Shown: in pieces, positions 7,911 to 15,876 of the stretch
How the letters are laid out: every line of letters begins with the position of its first letter
Numbering within the stretch: the stretch's first letter is position 1
Origin: Clostridia bacterium
GTDB lineage: Bacteria > Bacillota > Clostridia > Christensenellales > CAG-138
NCBI GenBank assembly: GCA_017388175.1
Contig: JAFOTD010000037.1
Location: 1 to 32,969 of the forward strand
DNA length: 32,969 nucleotides
Direction of reading: 5' to 3'
Notes under the pieces: model-generated
What the model was told of the DNA's origin: nothing
Seen by the model: the letters and a program-made list of their open reading frames with translations, nothing else
Database searches by the model: none
Made by a program: the position numbers and the translations under genes

Positions 7911-9276
7911 CGTATTAGTAGCGGAAATCGGATCAACAACGACGATCGTCAACGCATTCGACGGTCTCGGTTCGACATCGCCGTCCTTTGTCGCGCAGGG
8001 AAAAGCCCCTACGACGGTACTGGACGGCGACGTCCGTATCGGATTGAAAAACGCTGTCGACGATCTTCTTTCGCATACCGATGAAAAAATACTGACCTAT
8101 GATCGTATGCTCGCATCCGGGTCTGCGGCAGGCGGACTTCGTATGACGGTACACGGACTCGTTCGCGATATGACGGTTCGAGCTGCGGAAGCCGCAGCGC
8201 TCGGTGCCGGCGCGATTATCGTACAGACGACGGCCGGAAAACTCAATGCGTTCGATCTTGAAGATCTACGTGCCGCTCGCCCCAATTTGATTCTTCTTGC
8301 CGGAGGAACGGATTACGGCGAACGCGAAACAGCGGTTTATAACATGAAAGCGATTGCTGCAAGCGGACAAAAAACGCCTGTGATCTATTGCGGCAATGTT
8401 CAGAATCGCTCGATCGTTTCACACATTGCAGAGGAGAACGTGATCCCCCTTTCCCTTGCGGACAACGTCTATCCGCGTCTTGATGAGCTGAACGTGGAAT
8501 CCGTACGCAAGGTCATTCACGCAATGTTTGAAAAACATATCGTGAATGCGCTCGGCATGGAGCATATTCGTGATATGGTAAACGGCGCAATTCTTCCTAC
8601 GCCCGGAAGCGTGATGCTGGCATCTCAGCTTCTCTATGATGAAATCGGCGATCTTGCTGTCATAGACATCGGCGGCGCAACGACCGACGTTCATTCCGTT
8701 ACAGACGGCTCGCCGGATATCGTTTCCATGATGACGTCTCCGGAACCGAAAGCGAAACGAACCGTGGAAGGCGATCTCGGTCTGTACATCAACGCACATA
8801 ACCTCGTCGACCGTTTAGGATCAGACACACTTTCCAAAGAACTCGATCTGGACGTGGACGCCGTCATGCGCGAATATATGCCGATCCCTGTGACTGAAGC
8901 GCAGTTTCAACTGACCGAGCGGCTTTGCCTTGAAGCAGGGCTTGCCGCTTTAGACCGTCACGCCGGAAAGCTCAGACATTTGTATACGCCGCAGGGACGG
9001 CGTACCATCGCAGAAGGAAAGGATCTGACGGCGATCAAATGGCTTGTCGGAACCGGCGGCGCGCTGACACGTCTTCCGCATCACGAATCCATTCTTCGTA
9101 CGATTGCGGATTGTAACAAAAACCGCATGCAGCTTCTTCCTCCCCCCGGTACCGTGCGAACGCTGTTTGATAACGATTATATAATGGCGTCGGTCGGCGT
9201 TCTTTCCAAGGAAGATCCAGAATCCGCACTTCGTCTTTTAAAGGAGAGTATTCGATGGAACGAAATCCGAAACTGA
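7900..9276 (+). CDS. GlmL/MutL-like ornithine-degradation accessory ATPase
   Basis: A 458-residue protein of the GlmL/MutL family, with an actin/Hsp70-like ATPase fold: an N-terminal EIGSTTT phosphate loop (residues 9-15) and a second DIGGATTDVHS loop near residue 255. GlmL sits next to glutamate mutase and is thought to protect or reactivate the B12 enzyme. By position, between oraE and orr, this copy probably serves ornithine aminomutase by exchanging damaged cobalamin. It overlaps oraE by 11 bases and orr by 22 bases. Family call is firm; the client enzyme is inferred. Confidence 0.85.
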   Translation: MHVNVLVAEIGSTTTIVNAFDGLGSTSPSFVAQGKAPTTVLDGDVRIGLKNAVDDLLSHTDEKILTYDRMLASGSAAGGLRMTVHGLVRDMTVRAAEAAALGAGAIIVQTTAGKLNAFDLEDLRAARPNLILLAGGTDYGERETAVYNMKAIAASGQKTPVIYCGNVQNRSIVSHIAEENVIPLSLADNVYPRLDELNVESVRKVIHAMFEKHIVNALGMEHIRDMVNGAILPTPGSVMLASQLLYDEIGDLAVIDIGGATTDVHSVTDGSPDIVSMMTSPEPKAKRTVEGDLGLYINAHNLVDRLGSDTLSKELDLDVDAVMREYMPIPVTEAQFQLTERLCLEAGLAALDRHAGKLRHLYTPQGRRTIAEGKDLTAIKWLVGTGGALTRLPHHESILRTIADCNKNRMQLLPPPGTVRTLFDNDYIMASVGVLSKEDPESALRLLKESIRWNEIRN

Positions 9277-10325
9277 TAATCAAAAAACAGAAGCTACTGC
9301 ACAATATGCGTACGCTTGTAAACGCTGCGCATGCACAGAACGTGCAGATTGCGCTTGTATCCAAGGTTGTTTGCGCGCATTCTGCCGCGATCGACTGCAT
9401 CAACAAAAGCGGATGTGATATGCTTGCGGATTCCCGTATTGAGAATCTTGACCACGCAGAAACAGCGCTGCCGAAACTGCTCCTTCGAATCGGAATGCCT
9501 GCCGACGCAGAAAATATTGTTCGCGTATCCGATATTAGTCTGGAAAGCGAAAAGGATACGATCCTTGCTCTCCAAAAAGCTGCCGAAATGTTTCATAAGA
9601 TCCATCGCGTGATTCTGATGATTGATCTCGGCGATCTGCGTGAGGGCGTGTTTTTCCAAAACTGGGATGATATCCTTGATATCGCGCGAACGATAAAATC
9701 CTGTCCGAACCTCGAACTGTACGGAACGGGGACGAACTTAACTTGCTATGGTTCCGTCTTGCCTGACGAAAACAATCTGGGCACGCTTGTCGCGATTACC
9801 GAACGACTTCGCCGGGAACTTTCTTTGGAAATCCCGATCATTTCCGGTGGGAACAGCACGTCCTTAAAACTTCTTTTGGAAGGTTCTCTGCCGAAAGGAA
9901 TCAATCATCTTCGCTTAGGTGAATCCGCAATGTGCGGCATGATCCCCGGCACCTATACGCCGATTGCCGGCTGCTATCAGGACGTTTTTCAACTCGATGC
10001 GACACTTGTTGAATGCAAAACGAAGCCGTCCTATCCAATCGGCACGCTCAGCAGAAATGCATTCGGGGAAACGGTTACTTACGTCGACAAAGGAATGATG
10101 CTTCGGGGAATAGCTGCAATCGGCAGACAGGACGTGCAGACGGACGGAATTACTCCGATAGATCCGAACGTTGAAATTCTCGGCGCAAGCTCTGACCATT
10201 TGCTGCTCGATCTGACAAAAGCTCCAAACTATCGAGTAGGCGATACTGTTTCATTCGGACTTGATTACGGTGCGCTGCTTTCCGCAAGCACAAGCGCATA
10301 TGTCCATAAAGAGGTTCATGAATAA
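9255..10325 (+). CDS. orr: Ornithine racemase
   Basis: A 356-residue fold-type III PLP enzyme of the alanine racemase/YggS type. The Schiff-base lysine is K37 in ALVSKVVCAH. Later motifs include ISGGNSTS in the middle, the phosphate-binding region, and the LRLGES segment. It converts L-ornithine to D-ornithine, the substrate of OraSE, and so opens the pathway although it is the last pathway gene in the operon. The start follows AAGGAGAG inside the end of the preceding gene. Its stop codon shares a base with the birA start (TAATG). Confidence 0.9.
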   Translation: MERNPKLIIKKQKLLHNMRTLVNAAHAQNVQIALVSKVVCAHSAAIDCINKSGCDMLADSRIENLDHAETALPKLLLRIGMPADAENIVRVSDISLESEKDTILALQKAAEMFHKIHRVILMIDLGDLREGVFFQNWDDILDIARTIKSCPNLELYGTGTNLTCYGSVLPDENNLGTLVAITERLRRELSLEIPIISGGNSTSLKLLLEGSLPKGINHLRLGESAMCGMIPGTYTPIAGCYQDVFQLDATLVECKTKPSYPIGTLSRNAFGETVTYVDKGMMLRGIAAIGRQDVQTDGITPIDPNVEILGASSDHLLLDLTKAPNYRVGDTVSFGLDYGALLSASTSAYVHKEVHE

Positions 10326-11059
10326 TGCGTACGCTGCAGTATAAAGTCCATACAGTCGACACTGTTAAATCAACGAATACGACCGTAAAAGCGCTTGCGA
10401 GCGACGGAGCGCCTGAAGGATACGTTCTTGTTGCGGCTTCGCAGACAAACGGTCGCGGAAGACTGAACCGCGTGTTCTTTTCTCCTAAGGAAACAGGGCT
10501 GTACGTTTCGATTCTATTGAGACCTGAGTGTCCTCTCCCCCCTTATGCGCTGACTTGTATGGCAGCAGTCGCACTGAATGAAACGATTGCGTATTTCGGT
10601 ATTTCCAATCAGATCAAATGGGTAAATGATATTTATATCAACGGAAAAAAAGCGGCAGGGATTCTTGTTGAAAGCGTCCTGAATCAGGATGGCAGTTTTG
10701 CTTCATCTGTTGTTGGAATCGGTGTAAACCTGTTTTATCCGAAAGAGGGCTTCCCTGACGCTATTTCCGAAACAGCTACAGCCGTTTTCTCCGATTCTCC
10801 CAGCGACGAGCGTCGAAAGCAATTCCTGAAAAGGCTTCTTTTGTGCATCAAAAAGTATTACGAGCAGCTTCCGGAGATCTCTTTTTTTGAAAGCTATCGG
10901 GAAAAACTGGTCGGGATCGGGCAACGAGTTCTCGTATCTGAGTCGGACGGGATGCGGTACGGTACATCGATCGGCCTGGATCGATCTTTCAGACTGATTG
11001 TTCGGTACGACGATGGAACGGAAGCCGCGTTGGATCGCGGGGACGTTACGTTTGTGTGA
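10325..11059 (+). CDS. birA: Biotin--[acetyl-CoA-carboxylase] ligase
   Basis: A 244-residue monofunctional biotin protein ligase that attaches biotin to carboxyl carrier proteins through biotinyl-AMP. It has the adenylate loop GRGRLNR (about residue 41), followed by the KWVNDIYINGKKAAGILVE core motif and the small C-terminal SH3-like domain. There is no N-terminal DNA-binding domain, so it should not repress biotin genes. The start overlaps the stop of ornithine racemase by one base, making it formally part of the ornithine operon although no biotin enzyme belongs to that pathway. Confidence 0.9.
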   Translation: MRTLQYKVHTVDTVKSTNTTVKALASDGAPEGYVLVAASQTNGRGRLNRVFFSPKETGLYVSILLRPECPLPPYALTCMAAVALNETIAYFGISNQIKWVNDIYINGKKAAGILVESVLNQDGSFASSVVGIGVNLFYPKEGFPDAISETATAVFSDSPSDERRKQFLKRLLLCIKKYYEQLPEISFFESYREKLVGIGQRVLVSESDGMRYGTSIGLDRSFRLIVRYDDGTEAALDRGDVTFV

Positions 11060-11073
11060 TTCTAATTTTTCGC

Positions 11074-11102
11074 TTGAAAATGACATCATCCTAATGTATA
11101 CT
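11074..11102 (+). promoter_or_regulatory. Promoter of the ecf-truA-tadA operon
   Basis: TTGAAA (11074-11079), a 17-base spacer and TATACT (11097-11102), 30 bases before the ecfA1 start. It falls in the only gap between birA and ecfA1; no terminator hairpin is evident in the same gap, so read-through from the ornithine operon is possible. Confidence 0.65.
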
Positions 11103-11132
11103 GTGGAATGAATTATTTGTCCGGAGAGATGC

Positions 11133-11951
11133 ATGATACAATTTGATAACGTAACCTTCCAATACGAAAAAGCCAATGTCCCTGCGCTTTCTGAGATTAC
11201 TCTCAAAATCAACCAGGGCGAGTTCGTTGCTGTTGTCGGACACAACGGAAGCGGAAAAAGCACGCTTGCAAAACATATCAACGGTCTTATTGTTCCTACG
11301 AGCGGAACTGTCACCGTATGCGGGTTGCGCACCGACAACGAGGATAACCTCCTGAAGATTCGTCAAAACGTCGGTATGGCATTCCAAAACCCGGACAACC
11401 AGCTTGTTACGACCGTTGTTGAAGAGGACGTTGCGTTTGGTCCCGAAAATCTCGGAATTGCCCCGGATGAAATTCGCTTGCGCGTCGACGAAGCACTTGC
11501 TTCCGTGGGAATGTCCGATTATGCAAAAAACGCCGTACATCATCTTTCCGGCGGACAAAAGCAAAGAATTGCCATCGCCGGGATTCTTGCGTTAAAGCCG
11601 AAGATTCTCGTTCTGGATGAGGCGAGCGCCATGTTGGATCCCAGCGGTCGGACAGAGTTGCTTCAAACCGTTCGAAAACTGCACGCGGCGGGTATGACTG
11701 TTATCATGGTCACGCAATATATGGAAGAGACCATAGATTGCGACCGGATCGTTGTGATGAAGAGCGGAAGGATTGTATTGACCGGTACGCCTGTCGAGGT
11801 GTTTAAAGAAACGGATTTGCTTTCCGAAAGCAATCTTGTTCCCCCGGAAACTGTCGTAATCCGGGATTCGCTTCGCAAACTTGGATTCAAACTTTCTGAT
11901 TCGGTACTGCATGCAGATCAGCTGGCGGAGGCAATATGTCCATTGTTATAA
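11133..11951 (+). CDS. ecfA1: Energy-coupling factor transporter ATPase 1
   Basis: A 272-residue ABC ATPase. Walker A is GHNGSGKST, followed by the Q-loop (AFQNPDNQ), the signature LSGGQKQR and Walker B ILVLDEAS. With EcfA2 and EcfT it forms the shared energising module of group II ECF vitamin importers on the cytoplasmic face. The start follows GGAGAG and the end overlaps ecfA2 by 16 bases. No substrate-binding S component is next to it, as is usual for modules that serve several S proteins encoded elsewhere. Confidence 0.95.
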   Translation: MIQFDNVTFQYEKANVPALSEITLKINQGEFVAVVGHNGSGKSTLAKHINGLIVPTSGTVTVCGLRTDNEDNLLKIRQNVGMAFQNPDNQLVTTVVEEDVAFGPENLGIAPDEIRLRVDEALASVGMSDYAKNAVHHLSGGQKQRIAIAGILALKPKILVLDEASAMLDPSGRTELLQTVRKLHAAGMTVIMVTQYMEETIDCDRIVVMKSGRIVLTGTPVEVFKETDLLSESNLVPPETVVIRDSLRKLGFKLSDSVLHADQLAEAICPLL

Positions 11952-12787
11952 ATCATTTGTCGTTTGCATATACGCAAGGCGGAAAGAAGCTTGAACCTAC
12001 TCTGAAGGATCTATGCTTCACAATTGAAGAAGGTGCTTTTTTGGGGATTATTGGCCACACCGGAAGCGGAAAATCCACTTTTGTGAAGCATCTGAACGGA
12101 TTGCTGCCTTGCGAAAAAGGTACGGTTATCGTCGACGGACACGATCTTTCCGAGAAAACGGAACGTAAAACAGTTCGTGCTCTGGTCGGCATGGTCTTTC
12201 AGTATCCTGAGTATCAGTTGTTTGCGGAGACCGTCTATGAAGATGTTTCGTTCGGTCCCAAAAATATGAAGCTGGATACGCAAGAGATCGATAAAAGAGT
12301 AAAGCAAGCTATGGAGCTTGTCGGGCTCAATCCGGATGTTTTTTCCGAGCGCTCGCCCTTTGACCTGTCCGGAGGCGAAAGAAGACGTACTGCAATCGCC
12401 GGAGTGCTTGCCATGCAACCGAAATATCTTGTTCTTGACGAACCTATGGCCGGTCTTGATCCTCTCGGCAGAAGAGAAATTCTTGCTCTTCTTGAAAAAT
12501 TGCGCAAAGAATCCGGATGCACAATTATTATGATATCGCACTCTATGGATGATATTGCAAATCATGCGACAAAGGTTCTTGTTCTGGAACAAGGCTCCGT
12601 TTTTCTTTATGATACGCCGAATTTGGTTTTTTCGCATGCGGAAGAGCTTGAAAAAATCGGTCTTTCCGTTCCGAGCGTCACAAAGATCTGTATTGAAATG
12701 AATCGTCGCGGAGCAAAGATCCCCGCTTCGATTTGCACGGAACAGGCGTTCTTAGATTGGTTCCGGGAGGGTAATGCACATGCGTGA
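11936..12787 (+). CDS. ecfA2: Energy-coupling factor transporter ATPase 2
   Basis: A 283-residue ABC ATPase, partner of EcfA1. Walker A GHTGSGKST, Q-loop VFQYPEYQ, signature LSGGERRR and Walker B YLVLDEPMAGLD are all present, so both sites of the heterodimer look complete. The C-terminal extension after residue 230 is typical of EcfA proteins. It is fully overlapped by its neighbours, ecfA1 upstream and ecfT downstream. Confidence 0.95.
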   Translation: MSIVINHLSFAYTQGGKKLEPTLKDLCFTIEEGAFLGIIGHTGSGKSTFVKHLNGLLPCEKGTVIVDGHDLSEKTERKTVRALVGMVFQYPEYQLFAETVYEDVSFGPKNMKLDTQEIDKRVKQAMELVGLNPDVFSERSPFDLSGGERRRTAIAGVLAMQPKYLVLDEPMAGLDPLGRREILALLEKLRKESGCTIIMISHSMDDIANHATKVLVLEQGSVFLYDTPNLVFSHAEELEKIGLSVPSVTKICIEMNRRGAKIPASICTEQAFLDWFREGNAHA

Positions 12788-13580
12788 TATTACGCTTGGA
12801 CAATATGTCGCCGGAGATTCAGTGATCCATAAGCTTGATCCGCGCACAAAGATCGCCATGATGATTCTGTATATCGTAATGACGTTCCTTGTCAGGCAGA
12901 TTTGGTTTATGACGATTCCGCTCGCATATCTGATCATCGAACTTCTTCTTTCAAGAATCTCTCTACGGTATATCTTCATCTCGCTTAAACCGATCCGGTT
13001 TCTTCTGATTCTGATGTTCATCCTGAACCTGTTCTTCACAAGCGGTGAACATGTGTGGCTCGATCTCGGTTTCTGGAAGCTGACCGGAGAAGCGTTTTTG
13101 CAGTCTTGCTTTCTTTCCGTTCGTATCGTTCTGCTCGTTGCCGGCGCGTCCATGCTGACGTTGACGACTTCTCCAATCGCGCTCACGGACGGGATCGAAA
13201 AGCTGCTTGCCCCTCTGAAGGTCATTCACTTCCCCGCTCACGAGCTGGCGATGATGATGACGATTGCGCTGCGGTTTGTTCCGACGCTGATGGACGAATC
13301 GGAAAAGATCCGGAACGCACAGATGTCAAGAGGTGCTGATTTCGAGAGCGGTAACATAGTTAAGCGTGTAAAAAGCATGATACCGATTCTGATCCCGCTG
13401 TTCGTGTCCTCCTTCCGCAAGGCGGACGAGCTTGCGACGGCGATGGAATCGCGTTGCTACCATGGCGGAGACGGCAGAACGCGCATGCATCAGCTTCGCT
13501 TCCGCAAGGAGGATCTCTTTGCGATCCTGATCACGCTTCTGTTTATCGCTGCGCTCGTTGCGATTTTGATTTGGTTCTGA
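12780..13580 (+). CDS. ecfT: Energy-coupling factor transmembrane protein EcfT
   Basis: The membrane scaffold of the ECF importer, 266 residues. Hydrophobic segments lie in the first 100 residues, around 105-130, and at the C-terminus. The cytoplasmic coupling region includes the AQMSRGADF motif that docks on an EcfA subunit. Two in-frame ATGs exist at 12774 and 12780; the second is preferred because it lies 9 bases after GGAGG, the first only 3. The stop overlaps the truA start (TGATG). Confidence 0.92.
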   Translation: MRDITLGQYVAGDSVIHKLDPRTKIAMMILYIVMTFLVRQIWFMTIPLAYLIIELLLSRISLRYIFISLKPIRFLLILMFILNLFFTSGEHVWLDLGFWKLTGEAFLQSCFLSVRIVLLVAGASMLTLTTSPIALTDGIEKLLAPLKVIHFPAHELAMMMTIALRFVPTLMDESEKIRNAQMSRGADFESGNIVKRVKSMIPILIPLFVSSFRKADELATAMESRCYHGGDGRTRMHQLRFRKEDLFAILITLLFIAALVAILIWF

Positions 13581-14350
13581 TGCGAAGGATTCGAACGATC
13601 ATCTCCTATGACGGAACGAATTACGTCGGCTGGCAGGTTCAGCCGAACGGCGTTTCTGTACAGGAATTACTGGAAAAAGCACTGTTGGAATTAACCGGAG
13701 AATCGATCCGCGTCGAAGGATCCGGAAGGACCGACAGCGGCGTTCACGCAATTGCGCAAGTCGCGCACTTCGATACGAATGCACGCATGTCCGCCGATAA
13801 GTTTGCGATCGCCATGAATATGCATTTACCGTCCGATATTCGCGTATTATATTCCGAAGAATGCAGCTTGGATTTTCATGCAAGGTTTTCTGCGAAACGA
13901 AAGGAATATATCTATACCGTTCAGCTCGGTCCGCATGCCGACGTTTTCACGAGAACGACGGCTCTGCATTTGCATTACATGCCGGATATTCCAGCCATGC
14001 AAATTGCGGCAAAGGCAGTTCTCGGAACGCATGATTTCAACGGGTTCAAATGCGCGGGAAGTTCTATGCAAAATACGGTTCGTACGATCACAAAATCGGA
14101 ATGGACGCGAAACGGGAAATACCTGACGTATTGCGTTGAGGGAAACGGATTTCTGTACAATATGGTCCGCATTCTTGTCGGAACGATGCTCGAGATCGGG
14201 AGCGGCAAACGGCCGATATCCGACATGCAAAAGACAATTGAAAGCGGAAACCGTTCCGATGCAGGCGCTACCGCGCCGGCACACGGATTGTGTCTTGTGC
14301 GCGTCATTTACCCCGATTTCGATACCGCGGAGGTTTTGAATCGTGAATGA
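13580..14350 (+). CDS. truA: tRNA pseudouridine(38-40) synthase
   Basis: A 256-residue enzyme that converts U38, U39 and U40 in the tRNA anticodon arm to pseudouridine. The catalytic Asp is D52 in SGRTDSGVHA, and HDFNGFKCAG and FLYNMVR are also typical. The frame is open upstream, but the real start is the ATG at 13580 overlapping the ecfT stop. A truA placed right after ecfA1-A2-T is a common Firmicute arrangement. The end overlaps tadA. Confidence 0.95.
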   Translation: MRRIRTIISYDGTNYVGWQVQPNGVSVQELLEKALLELTGESIRVEGSGRTDSGVHAIAQVAHFDTNARMSADKFAIAMNMHLPSDIRVLYSEECSLDFHARFSAKRKEYIYTVQLGPHADVFTRTTALHLHYMPDIPAMQIAAKAVLGTHDFNGFKCAGSSMQNTVRTITKSEWTRNGKYLTYCVEGNGFLYNMVRILVGTMLEIGSGKRPISDMQKTIESGNRSDAGATAPAHGLCLVRVIYPDFDTAEVLNRE

Positions 14351-14786
14351 TCGTGATTGGATGAAAGCAGCAATCGAGGAAGCGAATCTGGCCATTCTCG
14401 AAAACGAAGTTCCTGTCGGAGCAATCGTCGTAAAAGATGATAGGATGATTGCAAGAGCACACAACAAATGCAGCGCTGAAAATGATCCGACGCTTCATGC
14501 TGAAATGCTTGCTTTGCGGGAAGCATATGCAAAACTCGGTTCCCTCGCAGGATGTACGTTGTATGTGACGCTGGAGCCGTGTGCCATGTGCACGGGTGCT
14601 ATGCTGCACATGCGTCTTCCCCGCCTCGTTTACGGCGCGTTTGATCGCGATTGCGGGTGCTGCGGATCTCGTATCGACCTCGGTGATCATTGGTTTGATT
14701 ACAGCATTGAGACGATCGGCGGGATTATGGAGAAGGATTGCAAGGATCTTTTGCGTAATTTTTTCTTTCGGCTTCGATCTGAATAA
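14343..14786 (+). CDS. tadA: tRNA adenosine(34) deaminase
   Basis: A 147-residue zinc deaminase that makes inosine at the wobble base of tRNA-Arg(ACG). The zinc site is complete: H52-A-E54 with the proton-shuttle Glu, and PCAMC with C80 and C83. The start is a GTG (14343) that overlaps the truA stop; the next in-frame ATG (14361) would remove part of the first helix. Last gene of the ecf operon. Confidence 0.93.
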   Translation: MNDRDWMKAAIEEANLAILENEVPVGAIVVKDDRMIARAHNKCSAENDPTLHAEMLALREAYAKLGSLAGCTLYVTLEPCAMCTGAMLHMRLPRLVYGAFDRDCGCCGSRIDLGDHWFDYSIETIGGIMEKDCKDLLRNFFFRLRSE

Positions 14787-14791
14787 TTTTC

Positions 14792-14820
14792 TTGCATTTT
14801 GGGAAACAATGCGTTATACT
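14792..14820 (+). promoter_or_regulatory. Promoter of tRNA-Ser
   Basis: TTGCAT (14792-14797), a 17-base spacer and TATACT (14815-14820), 24 bases before the mature 5' end of the tRNA. The first box lies only six bases after the tadA stop codon. Confidence 0.7.
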
Positions 14821-14844
14821 ACCAAAGGCACGAAAATTACATAT

Positions 14845-14938
14845 GGAGACGTATCGAAGTGGTCATAACGAGAACGACTCGAAATCGTTTGACTGGTGAT
14901 GAGCCGGTCCGTGGGTTCGAATCCCACCGTCTCCGCCA
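14845..14938 (+). tRNA. tRNA-Ser (anticodon CGA)
   Basis: The acceptor stem GGAGACG (14845-14851) pairs fully with CGTCTCC (14928-14934), followed by discriminator G (14935) and an encoded CCA (14936-14938). The anticodon stem AACGA/TCGTT encloses the loop CTCGAAA, giving anticodon CGA, which reads UCG. A long variable arm lies before the T arm (GTGGG TTCGAAT CCCAC). The long arm and G73 are serine identity elements. Confidence 0.95.
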
Positions 14939-14943
14939 AAAAA

Positions 14944-14983
14944 GCAGGGAATTCTGATTGGAATCTCCTGCCTTTTCTTTACT
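14944..14983 (+). terminator. Terminator of tRNA-Ser
   Basis: Stem 14944-14954 with 14961-14971 (one mismatch and one G-U pair), six-base loop, followed by CTTTTCTTT. Five bases after the CCA end. Confidence 0.85.
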
Positions 14984-15201
14984 TTGGCAAAACGCCCTTG
15001 ATTACAGGACTTTTTCTCATTCCGCCATAAAATTATTCGCTTTAGAGTAATTACCGCATCAACATTTATGTTTTCCGGGTCTTCCCTTTACTCCTTTGCA
15101 GCATCATTTTAAACAAGTTTTTAATTTCCTGTTATTTGAGATGTATATACTATTTCAAGTTTTATCTATAAATTCTCATCGCAATTTTTGAATGTCTGTT
15201 G
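14984..15201. other. AT-rich stretch without a gene
   Basis: The stretch between the tRNA terminator and the queT promoter is AT-rich, contains no long open frame and no convincing repeat or hairpin. No attachment-site duplication of the tRNA 3' end was found in the window. I see nothing definable in it. Confidence 0.5.
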
Positions 15202-15207
15202 TATAAT
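15202..15207 (+). promoter_or_regulatory. Possible -10 box upstream of the queT remnant
   Basis: TATAAT at 15202-15207 with no good -35 box at the right distance. Transcription from it would begin near 15214, at the very start of the candidate riboswitch. Confidence 0.4.
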
Positions 15208-15215
15208 AACGTCCG

Positions 15216-15250
15216 GTGAGTTCGTAACCATCCTCATATTAAACAAGACC
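15216..15250 (+). promoter_or_regulatory. Candidate decayed preQ1-I riboswitch
   Basis: A stem GUGAG/CUCAU (15216-15220 with 15233-15237) encloses a 12-base loop starting UUC and ending in C, followed by an A-rich tail. The Bacillus subtilis preQ1-I aptamer also has a 5-bp stem, a 12-base loop starting UUC and an A-rich tail, and the three ligand-contact positions (first loop U, last loop C, tail A) are all matched. The pseudoknot pairing is poor (G-C and U-A, then an A-G clash). It lies right before a queT remnant, the kind of gene preQ1 switches control. Judged by eye. Confidence 0.4.
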
Positions 15251-15783
15251 ATGCAGACTGAAATAAACAAAAATCCAGACGTTCGGCACTTTATGTGTCG
15301 AACGCGGCCGTTATCGCCGCACTCTATGTTGCTCTGACGTTGCTTTCTTCGCTCGTCGGATTGTCCGGACAGAACGTAATCCAGTTCCGGCTATCGGAAG
15401 CTTTGACCGTTCTTCCGTTTTTTACTTCTGATGCGATTCCCTGAATCACTATCAGCTGCCTTCCGGCAAACATTCTGACAGGAGCGCTTCCGTGGGACAT
15501 TGTTTTCGGCACGCTTGCTTCTTTGCTCGGTGCGCTCGGCACATACGCTTTACGAAAGAACAAATGGCTTGCGCCCATTCCTCCGATCGTTGCAAATACC
15601 ATTATCGTTCCGTTCGTTCTGCAGTATGCGTATAGATTTACCGACGCGTGGCGGTATCTTGCGCTGACCGTTTTTATCGGCGAATTCGTCATGTGTGGCG
15701 TACTCGGCATGATTCTGCTCTTTGCGATCGAAAAACGAAATCTGTTTATACAGAAGTTTTCCGGAAACAAAAAAACAACCTAA
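15251..15783 (+). pseudogene. queT: Broken QueT-family queuosine-precursor transporter
   Basis: The DNA reads as a QueT membrane protein (NAAVIAALYVALTLL, QFRLSEALTVLPFF, LPWDIVFGTLASLLGALG, then a complete C-terminus to residue KKTT) but with two faults. A TGA at 15442-15444 falls within that frame, where the family has Gly (the codon would be GGA). The likely ATG (15251, MQTEINKNPDVRHF) is in another frame, requiring a shift near 15289-15303. No good ribosome site precedes it. QueT is the S component of an ECF importer for preQ0/preQ1. A shorter reading from GTG 15295 would leave only the TGA fault. Confidence 0.8.
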
Positions 15784-15821
15784 AAAGAGGAAGAATCGAC
15801 GCGGAGTGAATAATCTTTCTA

Positions 15822-15850
15822 TTGCTTTTCGGACAAAGATTCGCTATAAT
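15822..15850 (+). promoter_or_regulatory. Promoter of the phosphofructokinase gene
   Basis: TTGCTT (15822-15827), a 17-base spacer and TATAAT (15845-15850), 26 bases before the start codon. Confidence 0.75.
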
Positions 15851-15876
15851 ACTTTCATCTTGATTTGGAGGCAACT

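Noticed and set aside
5841..7952. A 703-codon open frame on the minus strand opposite oraE
   Set aside because: Antisense shadow caused by codon bias; oraE matches its family along its whole length.
14845..15250. Integration site at tRNA-Ser
   Set aside because: No integrase, no duplicated tRNA 3' end and no mobile genes were found downstream.
15442..15444. In-frame TGA in queT as selenocysteine
   Set aside because: selD is present, but the family has Gly at this position, there is no convincing downstream SECIS hairpin, and a second lesion (frameshift near the start) points to a pseudogene.
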